Both the position numbers and the translations under genes were made by a program. 64,000 bases of DNA from Motacilla alba alba (taxonomy: Eukaryota > Chordata > Aves > Passeriformes > Motacillidae), in contig NC_052017.1 in the NCBI RefSeq assembly GCF_015832195.1, positions 50,545,652 through 50,609,651 of the forward strand, in the 5' to 3' direction. A model generated the notes under the pieces. That model did not search any database. It was not told where the DNA came from and worked only from the letters and a program-made list of their open reading frames with translations. Shown piece after piece: positions 49,483-61,600 of the stretch (its first letter is position 1; every line of letters begins with the position of its first letter).

Positions 49483-51399
49483 CTGTAGCAATCATTGCTG
49501 CCTGCCTTTGGTGTTTCATCTGCACTGGTTTTGCTTTAGTTAAATCAGAAAAAAAAAATTTTCTATTGCAGAAATTTGGCAGTGAGAATTTTCTGAACTG
49601 TTTGGGTTTATGCAAATAAGCTGTTTCAAAGGGCTGTCAGGCAGCTCTTCCACATAATGATGTTCCTAGCTTCTGCAATAATGTAACGTTTGTCTTGGTT
49701 TTATTCTCTGCAGTGTATAATATTGCCCTCTTTTTTTACTTTTTTCAGTTATAGCGGTTGAGTTATTTTTTGCATCTCCAGGTGTCGTGCTTTGAAAGTC
49801 ATCACGGTTTCAACAAAACATTTCCATAGCCTTTTCCTAGCTCTGCTTTGAAGACCCTACCATGATTACCCTGAACAAGTTTGCTTACTTTTGATTGTGT
49901 GTTTGCTGTATGAATCTTTCCTTCAGATCAAGTGAGATAGGATGTCTTCCTACTGTAGGTGTTACCAGTAAGAACTGAAATCTCTGACTTTGTAGCTATC
50001 TTTGGATCTTCATTATCCTGCTATTTATTTTGATCCTGTTTGTACTATGACCATACCATTACAAAATGGCGATTTTGCTTTGCAAGATTGCAGTTCCATT
50101 TCCCTCTCACACATTCTGAAGAAGTCTTTAACCTTCTTTACACTAGAGAGGTTCTGCTGTGCTGCCAGCAAAGCCCCTTCACGCAGTCATGGAGCATGCT
50201 GACACAAGCTTTTTGGCTCTCTTAATAACATCAGGTCCTTAAACGAGACCAAAAAGCATCTTCTGTTAGCATTGCTGCATTCACACCAAGGTATTGCTGG
50301 CCCAGTGAAATCATCTGATGGAGATGATTTTTCTCACGCCTTGGGCTGACACGGGCAGGCCCAACTCTATATTATATCCATAGCCTCCATTGTCCACTTG
50401 TCTCTCTGTGTTTTGCTTTATTGTGTTTGCATCTGGTGACAGATTGAATATTAGTTGCCTGCACTGCATCACTGTCACACACAGACTCAGCAATTTCATG
50501 ATTTCTTAACTCTAAAAAATTTCAGAATGCAGAGAAATATTTTTGAATTGAGTAATGATGTCAGCTGTAATCTCCAGTTCTCACAAGCCTAATTTCTAAA
50601 AGAAATGTTTTTGGCAATGCTGGTTTGCAAATTCATTTCATATACTTATAAAAGTATACATCTTTATAAAATGGTACCTGATTATAAAATATTATCATTA
50701 AAAATATTCTAGAAAAACAACTTGATAGCTTCTTAGTTTTTTCTTCAAACATGAAAAATGAAAAAAAAAGAAAAGATACCTTCCTTAGAAAGGGAGGTTT
50801 TGACCATAAATGTTTTTGTAATTCCTTCCTTGAATTTCTGTCCAGTTATGTGTAAAATCTGACCTGTGTGATATTCTCTTAATGAATACATGTTTGTTTC
50901 TATTGGACACAGTTTCCCAGAAGGCTTTTTGATCCCCATACCATGTTTTTTTCCATTCAAATCCTCTGTGTCCCTTCAGCCTCAATCCTTTTTATAATTG
51001 TGAATTTAATTTTGCATGCATTTTGACGACATTCTCCTTTATTTTCACATTTGCATTAGCAAATTATCTTAACTGTGATCTTGCTTTAAAGGTGAGATCG
51101 TTCAGTAAGTTTTCTCAAAGAGGTACTGTGGTTTCTCTAATCATTCTCCTTTGACCTTCCCTCTAATTCATAAAATGACTTTATTAGAAAATATTTGATA
51201 TTTTTCTGGTTTGATAATTCCAGAAATTGGACAGATTTCTAAGTTTAGCAGTTCATGGTTTCATCGTTTCTTCAAAAGTTATTGTGGTGAAGACACCATC
51301 CTTAGATAACACTTTCTCTGAGTTCTAAATAGTCTTGGGTCATGCAGAAGATTTGACATGGAGCATTCGATATACTGTTTATGTATTCAGATGCTATTT
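49483..51399. other. Unannotated stretch
   Basis: No gene or dispersed repeat recognised. A GC-richer patch at 50140-50420 has short frames only. Confidence 0.45.
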
Positions 51400-51920
51400 G
51401 AGCGTGTCTGTGTCAGCCTCTGTTTTGCTGTCCTTTAAAGACAGCTTCTTGCAATTTTGCAGCCTCCCTGTTGTCACCTATAGGCTCCCTAGCTGTTAAA
51501 TGCATTCTGTCATGGCATCTCCCTGGGGACAGAAAGCTGGGAAGTTGCCATGATCTTTTATCAAAGTTACTCCAAGGCTTTTCTGCAGTGCAGACAAGAT
51601 AGCAGGGCCAAGAGCAGGCTGCTCTTGCCACAGGTAGGGGTGTGTGAAGGAGAAAGGACACAACTGGGATGGAGAGCTGTAGGGAAAGCCCTTCAAAGCC
51701 AGACTCTTACATTTTTTTTCTACCAGTGGGAGGGAAAACATGGATCTGAAACCTATTCGTTTTGCTGGGAGGGACCCCTCTCTGCTTAGGACCCCCAGAG
51801 TAGGAAAACAAAAATCTCTTTGTCCAGAACTTTAGCAGCACAAGTATAAAACAGGCCCAGTAGTCTGCTGGGGGTGACCTCTTTTCTGTAGGCAGAGGAA
51901 ATAGCCCAATCACAGCCTCT
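51400..51920. other. GC-richer island with TATA-like motif, unknown
   Basis: A ~520-bp block of more balanced composition carries several short frames on both strands (up to 82 codons) and a GTATAAAACAGGCCC motif at 51845-51859. This could be a decayed LTR on the plus strand, but no AATAAA, terminal TG/CA pair or target-site duplication was located. I do not recognise the family. Confidence 0.25.
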
Positions 51921-52223
51921 GTTCTGTTTTTCTGTCATTCATCACCAGTGTTGTTCATTTACAGGAGTAAACCCACAACAGAAAGTAACACATGGACCTC
52001 TGTGTCTGTGAGGGTGCTCTGTCATCAAAACAATGATGCATCTTGTAAAGCAGAAATCCCAGAGTTTCTGGCTGTCCTTACAGGACAGCACCACTAACAA
52101 TAAGGTTTGCATTGTCTGAGCTGTCCAATAGTACAGTGGGTACCAACAAGCTGTGTCATGATGCAAGAAATGAGACCACATTCATATATTCCAACCTGTG
52201 GAGTTGGTAGGAATTTGAAATTT

Positions 52224-52277
52224 TGAGCCCAGAGAATTTTTGGCCCAGAGAAATTTGGAGCCCAGATTTGATGTCAG
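52224..52277. repeat. Degenerate tandem repeat, about 3 units
   Basis: Three imperfect units of the type TTTTGAGCCCAGAGAATTT follow each other with one- to three-base differences. Confidence 0.75.
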
Positions 52278-53308
52278 TATTAACTGAAAAGTTCCTTCCT
52301 TCTAAATGTTTGGGAAGCTGTAAAACAAGACAGTATTTCCATCTTTCTCAATAACTAAAAAAATATCCTTCTCCTCAAAACAGCCCAGAAAATTAAAAAT
52401 ATTTTCCCTTAGAACAGGATATGGAGACAGAAAGAACACAGGTTTCCAAGAAATCTAAAGGTCTTTGAAGCCAAAGACTCATGGAAGGTTTGCAAGATAT
52501 ACCCAAAGAGAGCACATGCATCCTGTTAGAAGCAGAAGTTACCTCTTATCTCCTAAGACTTGAGATTACAGTACAGAATGTCCAATTGTGCCTCCTTTAA
52601 TACTTCAGCCTTTTTAATATTTCTTTTGGTGAGTGTATCTGGCAAATCCTTATCCCTTCACAAAAACAAAAACTTGGACAAGATCTTAAAGTACAGAATG
52701 AATTAATGGCTATTATATATGGAAGACAACAACATAGCTTTGCAAGTGTATTTACCCATACAGTATTACCTGTAATAGTACAGATTGTGTTTTGAGTTCT
52801 GAACAATTTTGTAGTTCTGCAACAGGATGCCTCTGGCAGTTCCTCAAGATAGGACTGAGATCTAAATGATTTTGTCTAGTTTGTGAGTAATTTTAGATAT
52901 CTGCCCAGAGCTTTCCTGCTCCACAATCAAGCATTATCATAGAGTATGTGGAGGTAATAAAGACCTGCATCATCAAATGTGGGCCTGTCTTATTTTTCAC
53001 AGTGCAAACTGCATATTAATCCATTTGCACTACATATTAGTAGAAAATAACAATTCCCAGAATATGCCTTGATCTAACCTTCAGACTAGATCCCTACCAG
53101 TCTTTGAATTGGTGGGTTTTAAAGTACCTGTAGTAGTCTTGCTGAATCATTAGATATGGACAACCCAAAGCCTAGACAAGGGTAACTCAGATTTTCAATA
53201 TCTATTCTGTCTAGCAAGGCAGCTTTCAAGAAAGTCAGTAATTTACAGCCAGAAGACTTCTACTGTTTCAAAATACCTGAATAGTGTATAAAAACCATAA
53301 TTTTGAAT

Positions 53309-53348
53309 AACAACAACAACAACAACAACAATAATAATAATAATAATA
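53309..53348 (+). repeat. (AAC)n(AAT)n compound microsatellite
   Basis: About seven AAC units pass directly into about six AAT units. Likely length-polymorphic. Confidence 0.93.
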
Positions 53349-55036
53349 TAGACTCTAAATCAGCAGGAAAATGACAGAGCCTGTAACTAATTTTTAATTT
53401 TTTTCTTAATCTGGAAAGCTACAAGCAAGTCAAAGACTGGGAAATTAAAAAAAAAAAGATTATTTTTAAATATATATTTTTAATTATTATATTTTTATGT
53501 TTCCCCATATCTTTTTTCTGAGGGACAGAGTCTGTGTGCTCAAACCCTGCCACCCTAATGAGTTTCAAGACTTTCAAATGGCACTATTTAAAACTGAAAT
53601 CAACATATGGGGGAGGCAGGTGGTCATTTTCCTCAATAATGGGATACGATATGAATTCATTTAGAGTACTAAATTGAATAGCAATAGGTTCCAAAATACA
53701 GACGCAAAACAAGCACAACACTTTCCATGTTTTAAATTACATTATTAGGGCTGCTTCATGGATGGATCTGTCAGCAAAGAGATACTATCTGTTTCACAAG
53801 AAGTAAAGCTGCAAAATCAGTGCATTTATTGCTGCATTTCTGAAAAGACACCATGACAATAAAAAGACGGGCCTCAAAAATACATTGTAAATTAACAAGA
53901 AATAGGAAATAAATTAATGATAACTTTCTGGCACCATTCTGTACCTCATGGTCCATTATCTTATCTGGAAATGAACAGCATCAACTAAAGAAATTTGTCA
54001 CATCTATCAGAAGAGTTAAGGTAGCTTTGCTGAAATGCTTACAAAGAAATAAGAAACACAAAGAGCTCCTTAAAGTCCTGCATGATTTATAGTCTTCTAA
54101 ATTTTTCCATGTACCACATTATGTTGTTTGCAGCGAACACTGTAAGAAAAATCACATGGTTCTAAATTCCATTACAACTTTTCATCAAGTCATTCATAAT
54201 TGTCTATCTCCAAGACTCTAGGAGCTACTGTTTCCATTAGAAGGCTATTTTGTGCTCTCACAGGATGCCCTGGCCAAAAATTTCCTTCTTTTAAAGAACT
54301 CAAACTGAGAGGTGGAACTATTTCACCCAGAAGCACCCTGTTCATCCTCGATTAATTTACAACATGCTACTGGACTCATTTCAAGAAAGTGTCTCTTCCA
54401 TAAATTTGTGCTTAAGTTTGCTTTAGCAAAGTAAGTGCGTGAGAGAACTTTTGTATGTTTGTATTACGTAGATAATAATATAAGAAAACAGACTATACAG
54501 GGTCTTAACCCCTTGCACTACCCCCCACCAAAGCTCACAAGGAGTGTAAGCTTCCTTTTAAAAGGATCTTGTGCTACATGTAGGGGACAAGAAATCAAGA
54601 AATACAGACCAGGAACCCCTAATAGAAATAAGAGCGGTGAAAAATTTAAGCTCAGGTTTTGTTTTTTGTTTTTTTGGATTTTGTTTATTGTGCCATATTA
54701 CTACGTGGTTTTTATTTCTTCCTTCTCTGTCTTATCAGCTTAGCTAATCACTAGTGGTGTCTCAGCTGCAGTTGCATTCCACTCCTATTGAGGACGAGTG
54801 AGAGAGGAGAATTGTAAGCTGCTGAATAGAAGCCACTGCCACTTAGTACAAAATCCACCAATGTTGCCAGTAGAACAGTCCAAAGCAAGCAGCTGCTCCC
54901 TTGTCCCTTATCATCTCTGTTCTGCGTCAGCTCTCAAAAAACACGCTAACTTTGGCATAAGACCCTGGAAAGGCTGCTGCTGGTATGAAGAGCTGAAAAG
55001 TACAGATTTTGATCCCTCCCTTCACAGCATTGTGAA

Positions 55037-55108
55037 TTTTTTGGTTTTGTTTTGGGGGTTTTTTTCTTTGTTTGTTTTGGGGGGTTTTTTTGGCTTTTTT
55101 TTTTTTCT
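55037..55108 (+). repeat. T/G homopolymer-rich tract
   Basis: Alternating long T runs and G runs (GGGGG at 55054-55058, GGGGGG at 55079-55084) are followed by T14. It immediately precedes the LTR-like element. Confidence 0.85.
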
Positions 55109-55115
55109 GTGTGAA

Positions 55116-55640
55116 TGTTAAGATCCAGTTAGTGAGAGATGTCTCTGTCCAAATTAAGGTGCAAACAACACCATATGTCGAAGACAATAACATGGATTTT
55201 ATTTAACTGTAGATGTGTGGTAGAGAGAGGGGATAAAAATAGAAAAAAAAAGGTTAAAGGGGAGAGAGAAAGAGTTAGGCCACAGTCACCACCTGTGGAT
55301 CCAAAGTTGTCCTGTTTGTCCTTCTTCACCCTGGGCTTCTTGGTGGAGGGGTCATTCTTCTGGGGGGTACCACCTCTATACAGTCCAAGTTCTGGGTATC
55401 CATGGGGTGGTTACAGATGTTCCCATAGCATGGGGCAGCATGAGCAGTTACTTCCTCTCCCACAGTCTGCCACAGCAGGAATTTTTTTCTGGATGTGTTG
55501 ACCAGGATGTGCTAAGCAGATCTTGCCTCCACCCGACCTGGAATGAGCATCTTCTTGCTGCAAATTCCTCCCTTCTGTGCTTCCCTCGAGTTCTTGCTGT
55601 GGGGCTTATCTTTAAGCTAGTCTTTTCTGTGGCCTTGACA
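55116..55640 (-). mobile_element. LTR-like element, minus strand
   Basis: The plus strand begins TGTTAAGATCCAGTTAG at 55116, which read on the minus strand gives a 3' end in ...TAACA. A poly(A) signal AATAAA (complement TTTATT at 55198-55203) lies ~85 bases before that end, the usual R/U5 spacing. The remaining body is GC-richer than its surroundings and resembles songbird LTR sequence I recall. No TATA box or matching right-hand terminus was found. Position 55720 (TTCCGCA) is one candidate for the right end. No target-site duplication was established. Short plus-strand frames (120 and 87 codons) crossing it are incidental. Confidence 0.5.
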
Positions 55641-55734
55641 GTGTTTGAGACAGACAACTGTGCTCTTTAAATCCTTACAATGACGATAGTTTCGCTGAGG
55701 GTTCTCTGCTTTCTTCCGCAGAAGTCAGAGACAA

Positions 55735-57960
55735 AGAAACAAAAAGGATCATGATAGAATTTTTGCAAGGAAAGCCTTTGCAAAACTTTGTACATCTAAC
55801 AGGAGGAGGAGAACTTCAATCTGTTTAAAATATTGTTGTGAAGCATACTGAGTACTTCCCCCATATTTCTAAGTGTCCAGAGCCTACAAGAGAAATGCAT
55901 GACTAGAAAAAGAAATTTAGTAGCTAGAAGTGAGCAGATTGCTGAATGTTATTGATGTAAATTTTATGGAAAAATGAAAGCACCCCCCCTCTACAAATGA
56001 ATAGAAGCATAAAACCCATGTATTTTGATTAAATAGAGCTGCCCTAACCATTATGCCTACTTCTATCAACATTCATTAACTCATGTTGTGCTTTACTAGC
56101 ATTCTGTGAAGCATGTCAGACTTTTCATACATCACTTGTCAGATTTCCTAAAAGGTAAATGTACTCTTCTGTGTCAGTAATAATACCTTGAGTTTTGGAA
56201 AAGCAGAGTGATTTTTTTGTTATTGCTGTTTCTTTTGTTAATATTAACCATTGGCAGACTCTCTCAGTGTGGTAATGAGGGAGAGAAATTTGTATTTAAA
56301 GATATCAAGTAAAGAACTTCTTAAAAGTACTAATTCTAATTCTTAACTTCTTAAAAGTACTAATTCTTAAAAGTTCTAATTCTAAGGAATTAGAGTGTGC
56401 ACAATTCCCATGGCTTTAAAAATGCTTAGTGTGGGGTGGGGTTTGTTGTTTTTCTCCCATACTCACAAAGTCTTAGTAGTAGAGCTAAATATTATGGCAG
56501 AAAATGACATGTTTTGTTAATATTTGGACCTTTGCTTTGTTTTTAGTTTTGTGGGCTGTCTCCTCTGTCTTCCTAGGAGAAGTACCACACAACCCATTTT
56601 CATAACCAATGACAAAATGAAAAAAATAGTATGTGACCTCAAGAATCCATTTTTTTTCAGAGAAAAATAGTGGCATTTTCAAAGCTTTGAGTTTCAAAAG
56701 TTTAGCACCAGTCTTTCAAACCCTAAAGTACTCTACTCTTATATGTTGTAGATTTTTGTTATGCAAAGCATGCACAGTTTAAACAAGAATGGTTCTACAG
56801 AAAGTTGAATTTCAATATGCTGTAGGTAATGCCATGTTTACACAACGGTGTTTCAATAGACTTTTCAATGACTACTTCTCTGCTATGGTCCAAGGAGCAA
56901 GTCTTAAGGCATGATCCTGAGTGTTGCATTCCATACCTGGAAAAATTACAAAATTCAAGTGCAGCTAGCTACATCAACTGCATTTGAGACCAGACATATA
57001 CATTCAATACAGACAGATCCACCAGGGAACTGATTCTCCAAAATGTGAGCAATTTAATCCAATCCAGAAACACTTACATATATTAATAGACCATCACAAA
57101 GTTAGTTTTCAGCACATTTCAGGATCAATTCTTCAGAATCATAGAAAATATCACTGCAAATGTTTAGAGTATTCAGATCCAGATTCTGCACTTGAAAATC
57201 CATGAGTTAAACAGTTTCATAATTTTACCTTATTCCTACCCTCAAAAGCAATGCCACTGATCGCTTTCTGGATTATTTATTCTTCTAGAGCTGGAATAAC
57301 AAGCTCGTCATTTGAATGTTTTCTCTGGATCAGATATAAGAGGCATGATAAAACCCAGGATTATGTTACCACTATTCTATTCTTGGATGATATTCCAGTC
57401 TTTCTGGGATTGTTGGCAACTGTTCTGTTTAAATGTTAGCAAGGAGAGATGCTTTCTGAACTGCACTAGGAATTGCTAAAGGAGAAACAAAAGGTTGCCT
57501 TATTTAATTTCTTCTGCTTTTCTACAAGGTGGAGCAAGTTTTTGGTTACATTTGAGGCCATAATATGACAAGCAGTTACTGTGAAAGAAAATATGACCAG
57601 CCAATTAAGAAATGGAGAAAAAGACAAAGACTTTAGCATATTTGAAAAAGTTTTAAAGCCATGCTACTTTCTGTAGCTGTGCACATCATTAGTTGTAAAC
57701 TTGTTATATAGTTGGACTGTCCAAGGACTTAGAGGTAAGCATGTGCTTAAAAATCTGTAGAGTCTATCAAAATTAAAATTAATTTATTTTTACAAGTACT
57801 TATAGTCAGGTGACACGTGTACTCTTTTTTCATGCCAAGTATGCAGGTAGTACTCCCTTCCCAAGTTGTACATACCATGATGTTACAAGTCCCTGTAAGA
57901 ATCACCTTTAGTGGCTTTCATAGTTTTGTTTTCTTTTTTTTTTTAATCTAATTTATATTA
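55735..57960. other. AT-rich stretch with one tandem duplication
   Basis: No gene or dispersed repeat recognised. It includes the 30-bp duplication at 56315-56374. Confidence 0.5.
56315..56374. repeat. 30-bp tandem duplication
   Basis: Units 56315-56344 and 56345-56374 share the first 23 bases exactly (AACTTCTTAAAAGTACTAAT...). A third partial copy with a CTTAAAAGTTCTAATTCTAA core follows. Confidence 0.88.
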
Positions 57961-58003
57961 AGTAAATACATTAAAAATAAATACATTAAAAGTAAATACA
58001 TTA
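57961..58003. repeat. 15-bp A/T-rich tandem triplet
   Basis: Three units of the type GTAAATACATTAAAA, with small changes, end three bases before the LTR's left target-site duplication. Confidence 0.85.
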
Positions 58004-58005
58004 CT

Positions 58006-58011
58006 CTAGAC
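58006..58011 (+). repeat. Left target-site duplication CTAGAC
   Basis: CTAGAC directly precedes the LTR's TG and is repeated exactly after its terminal CA (58692-58697). Six-base duplications are typical of class II (beta/alpha-like, ERVK) retroviral integrase. Confidence 0.9.
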
Positions 58012-58230
58012 TGTCGGAACCCAGGATTCTCCTCTGGGTGTCCTGGATGGCCAGAGCCGCTGGCAGGGGGCTCTGAGACCCTGGCATGCAGCCAAAGACA
58101 CTCTTAGGGTTTTGATCTTAGCCCATGGAGCAAGTTACTAACTCTGTATGAAGAATTACAAGCCACACACACAAAAGTTTAGATATTGTAGTAGAAGTAG
58201 TCACGAAGTAAAGGGTAGGATTTCTGAGTG

Positions 58231-58287
58231 CTGTACAGGGGGGTTTTAAGCCTTGTACGCAGGGGTCCAAGTTTTGTACATGGGGGT
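58231..58287 (+). repeat. U3 tandem repeat, three units
   Basis: Related blocks at 58231-58243, 58252-58266 and 58273-58287 (CTGTACAGGGGGG, CTTGTACGCAGGGGT, TTTGTACATGGGGGT) lie ~21 bp apart. Copy A of this LTR keeps two. Confidence 0.75.
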
Positions 58288-58464
58288 CAGGAGTTCTAAG
58301 ATGGAGGGACTTGGGTGTGCCCTGTCCTCTTTCTTTCTCCTTCCTAGCCTCCATGTCTTTGGTGATGTTGGCACTCACAGATTGGTTTAGAGTAGAAAGT
58401 CACCATTCAATATAGATAGTAGGTATTGGAGAAAAAGCATAAACATGTAGTACGTAATATATGA

Positions 58465-58578
58465 TATAAAAGATAGCACCAGCCTCCTGGGAGGGCAGAG
58501 AGAGAGTGCCTTTGTCTGAGCTGCTGAACGGGCCACAGCAGCTCAGGGAGAAGAATCTTGTAGATAACCAACAATAAA
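58465..58578 (+). promoter_or_regulatory. LTR TATA box and poly(A) signal
   Basis: TATAAAA at 58465-58471 and AATAAA at 58573-58578 are 108 bp apart. In copy A the same pair is ~95 bp apart. This fixes the plus orientation and implies an R region long enough to include the poly(A) signal. Whether it still drives transcription is unknown. Confidence 0.65.
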
Positions 58579-58691
58579 CAACCTTGAGAACAGACAACAG
58601 AAGACTACTGAGTCTTTCTTTGAAGGCACGGGTTGGAGGAGGGACTTTTCCATCTTTCGGGGTCATCTCAATCCGGGGGTGAAACCCCACA

Positions 58692-58697
58692 CTAGAC
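58692..58697 (+). repeat. Right target-site duplication CTAGAC
   Basis: Exact match to 58006-58011, immediately after the LTR's terminal CA. Confidence 0.9.
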
Positions 58698-61600
58698 CAT
58701 CATGCATTTCTCAGCAAACATTCCAATAAAAGGAGAAAACCAATGGCTGCTGCCAAGTCACCGCTGGCCATCAGCTAACATTTTCAAAAGCCTTTGTAAA
58801 GCAAGAGGGGTGAGGACACCAAGTGGTTACATCCAATCATCTGACTGTGACAGATGTGGACTGTACACTGTGTTTGCACAGAGCACTGACACAACAAGGG
58901 GTTGAGTTGATGTCCGTATGGTAACTCTGATGCTATGAAAAGGTTTTTCCTGCACGTGTCAGAAAAATCTGCTGGAGGGACCTTTGCCAATGAAGTTGCA
59001 TAGATTTAGAGAGAAGACAAAAAGACAGTAACCTAAAAAGTGAAGATATTGCAAAGATGGCAGGTGAGTTTATTCAGGGTAGAAGCCCCCTCACAAGTTC
59101 CCAGCAGTAGCTGGTGAGCGGGTCTGGACTGATACCACACGCTGACTTGCATTGAGGCACCAAAATGAAAAGAAGTCCTGGTTTTCTGTATAGATTTGGA
59201 GTTTTGCATAGTCATGAAAAATATTATTAAGAATTCATGACAATATTTATGATACTAGCATTATCATAATTGCTGCATTTCTTATATTTAAATTATATAT
59301 TTGTACAGCATATTGTTCATTTTACCTTTGTAATGAATGTAAGACTTTCTTAAAAACATCAGAAATAATTTTTGAAATGAACCTCTTCTTTGTGGATAGA
59401 AAGTAAATGCTTTAATTTCGATTGACACATTTGTACCTGTGATTCAAGGGCAAGAATGTAGAGCTGGAAGCCAAAGTCCATTAAGTTTTCTTGGGGTGAG
59501 CAGGAGGAAATTGCAAAGAAGACCCACTGTGTGAATGCTCATATAAAGGGACATCAGAGAAATTAAGAACTGGTCTAGAAAGAGGAGAGAAAAGTACTTT
59601 TTCAGTTCTTCATTGTACAAATTTTGCATATGTGGCATTTTGTTTGAAAAAAAAAGTGCCTCTTTCATGAAATTTCTTGTGGTTCTAACAAATAAGCATG
59701 CAATCAGCAAATTCCATTTTGTCTGGTTGTTTTCAGCAGTAATATGTGTTTAATTCTAAGATGGTATCAAACTATTTCTAAAATAATTGTTATGTTATCT
59801 GGAGAAAAAATAGCTCTCCCGGTGTTGGTTTTTTTTCATTTTGATTGGTTAGTTTTTTACGAGAGTCTTGCTTTACTTCAAAAGAGTAATACCTCTTTTG
59901 AATAGTGCATCTTGTATTATGTGACTACGGAATCTAATCATCCACGGAACAAATATATTCCAGATAAATAAATTAAATTTTAGGAAATAGAAAGTTTTGC
60001 TAATTGCATTCATTTTGTAATTTAGTAAAATACTAAGCATATATTTAAAAATTGATTTTGTCTCCATACTGCTTCTGTGAAGTTCATAAATTGTGTACCT
60101 GCTGACATAAAGGCACACAGGTGAAACCCATTACATTTGTGTATTACTAAAGAAAATTACATTTTGATTGATGTATAAAATGAGCTTCATCTCCTAAAAT
60201 GAAATATTTAGAGTGCATCTACTAAATACCCTGCTAGTTTGCTTATAATGTCAACCTTTTAAAAATAATTAATAGGACATGAAACTGAGTTTATTGATTA
60301 AGAGTGAGACTACCCAGGAAATAAAGGAAAATCACCTCTGTAAGGCTGAAACACCAACAGTTCCCAATACCAAACATGCTATAAGAAAAGAAGGCTGAAA
60401 AATGCTAAATATTTTAATAGATATGCACAGACTATCAGGATTAAATTCTCTATTAAATTTGTTCAATATTTTTCTGATTTTTTTTGTTTTGTATTGTATT
60501 TTTCTGTGCCTATGAGCATAAAATGTCATCTTGATGGATAATTGAGGGGTTTCTTTTTTTCATTCTCCTATGTAAAGAAACGCAAGTCTAGTTCTGATGT
60601 TTGAGTTTCATTTTTTAAATTGTGATTTGGCTTTCTGTATGAATGATTTAATCTGTTCACAGATTTATAGCCAACATTCTGAATTTCTTGGTTTTCTAAA
60701 AGCAAAAATCTTTCTGTTCAGACCAAAAGTTTGTGATCACAGTTACTTGTTCCCACACACAAAAAAAGATTAAAAAGAAAAGGAAACAAAAGAGGCTGTG
60801 TAGGAAATGTATAGCAGAATTATAAAATGGCCAATTAAATGAGTTTCTTCATAAGCATATTTAAACAAACTGAGGAAAGGAAAACTGAGAAACCTATGGA
60901 CTTTCTACGCCAAGCAATATTTTCTAATAAAATTTATTAATTTATTTTCATTGTAGCCTGTTCCTCATCCTCTTTTCTTTTTTTTTTTTTTCAGTGTGAG
61001 TCCTTTAAATGTTGTATTGCCACTGTGTTTCTCTTCAGTACTTCCAACTTCCTTATTGCTGAGATCAGCTGTTGGTACTCCCTTGATAATATCCTAATAT
61101 GCCATTGAGAGCTGCCCTGAAGAATAGCTGCTCTACCCTTAACTTACATTTTTTGTGTTTGTTCTGTTGCGTTGCATCCAAAGAAGAGAGGCCTGGGAGG
61201 GAAGTTGCCAGTTTGGGTCCAGGATTCAGGCAGGAAGGTAAACAGTCAGTATTGCTCTATTTTATGTCACTATAGGGAAAATGGACTCACGAGTAGAAGG
61301 ATAGATCAGAATATTTCATACACTGTTTCAGCCAGAAACTCAGCTAAAGGAAATGACCTCTCACTGGTCCCTGATTTCTCCAGGATGGGACTAAAGTACT
61401 GTTCTGATATCATAAGGAAATCTCACTTCAGTAATTATTATTTTAGAACGACTTATATCTGAAATTTGTGAGGAAAGAGCAAACTTTGGGAAAGCTGTAT
61501 TGGAATTCAAGGCAAGAGCTGTATCACAGGAACAGGTTGCTCAAATAACACACTTATTCTCTGCTTGTAAAAGCTGACAATGATGATTGCTTCAGCCTTG

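Larger units (their letters stand above)
51921..55036. other. AT-rich stretch with simple repeats
   Basis: It contains a degenerate ~20-bp tandem block at 52224-52277 (units built on GCCCAGAGAAATTT) and an (AAC)n(AAT)n microsatellite at 53309-53348. No supported gene; a 102-codon frame at 54435-54743 (plus) shows no domain. Confidence 0.5.
58012..58691 (+). mobile_element. Solo LTR, ERVK-like (copy B)
   Basis: A 680-bp LTR runs from TGTCGGAACCC to GGTGAAACCCCACA, with canonical TG...CA ends and exact 6-bp duplications on both sides. Inside it are three U3 repeat units around GTACATGGGGGT (58231-58287), a TATAAAA box at 58465-58471 and an AATAAA signal at 58573-58578. No gag-pol-env sequence adjoins it, so it is a solo LTR produced by recombination between the two LTRs of a provirus. 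It belongs to the same family as copy A at 10240-10870 (opposite strand) but is better preserved, suggesting a younger insertion. An 86-codon minus frame within it is a by-product. Confidence 0.93.

Noticed and set aside
55139..55501. 120-codon plus-strand frame at 55 kb
   Set aside because: It runs antisense through the LTR-like element and is a by-product of its composition.
58118..58378. 86-codon minus frame inside the 58-kb LTR
   Set aside because: It lies wholly within U3 on the antisense strand and is explained by the tandem U3 units.
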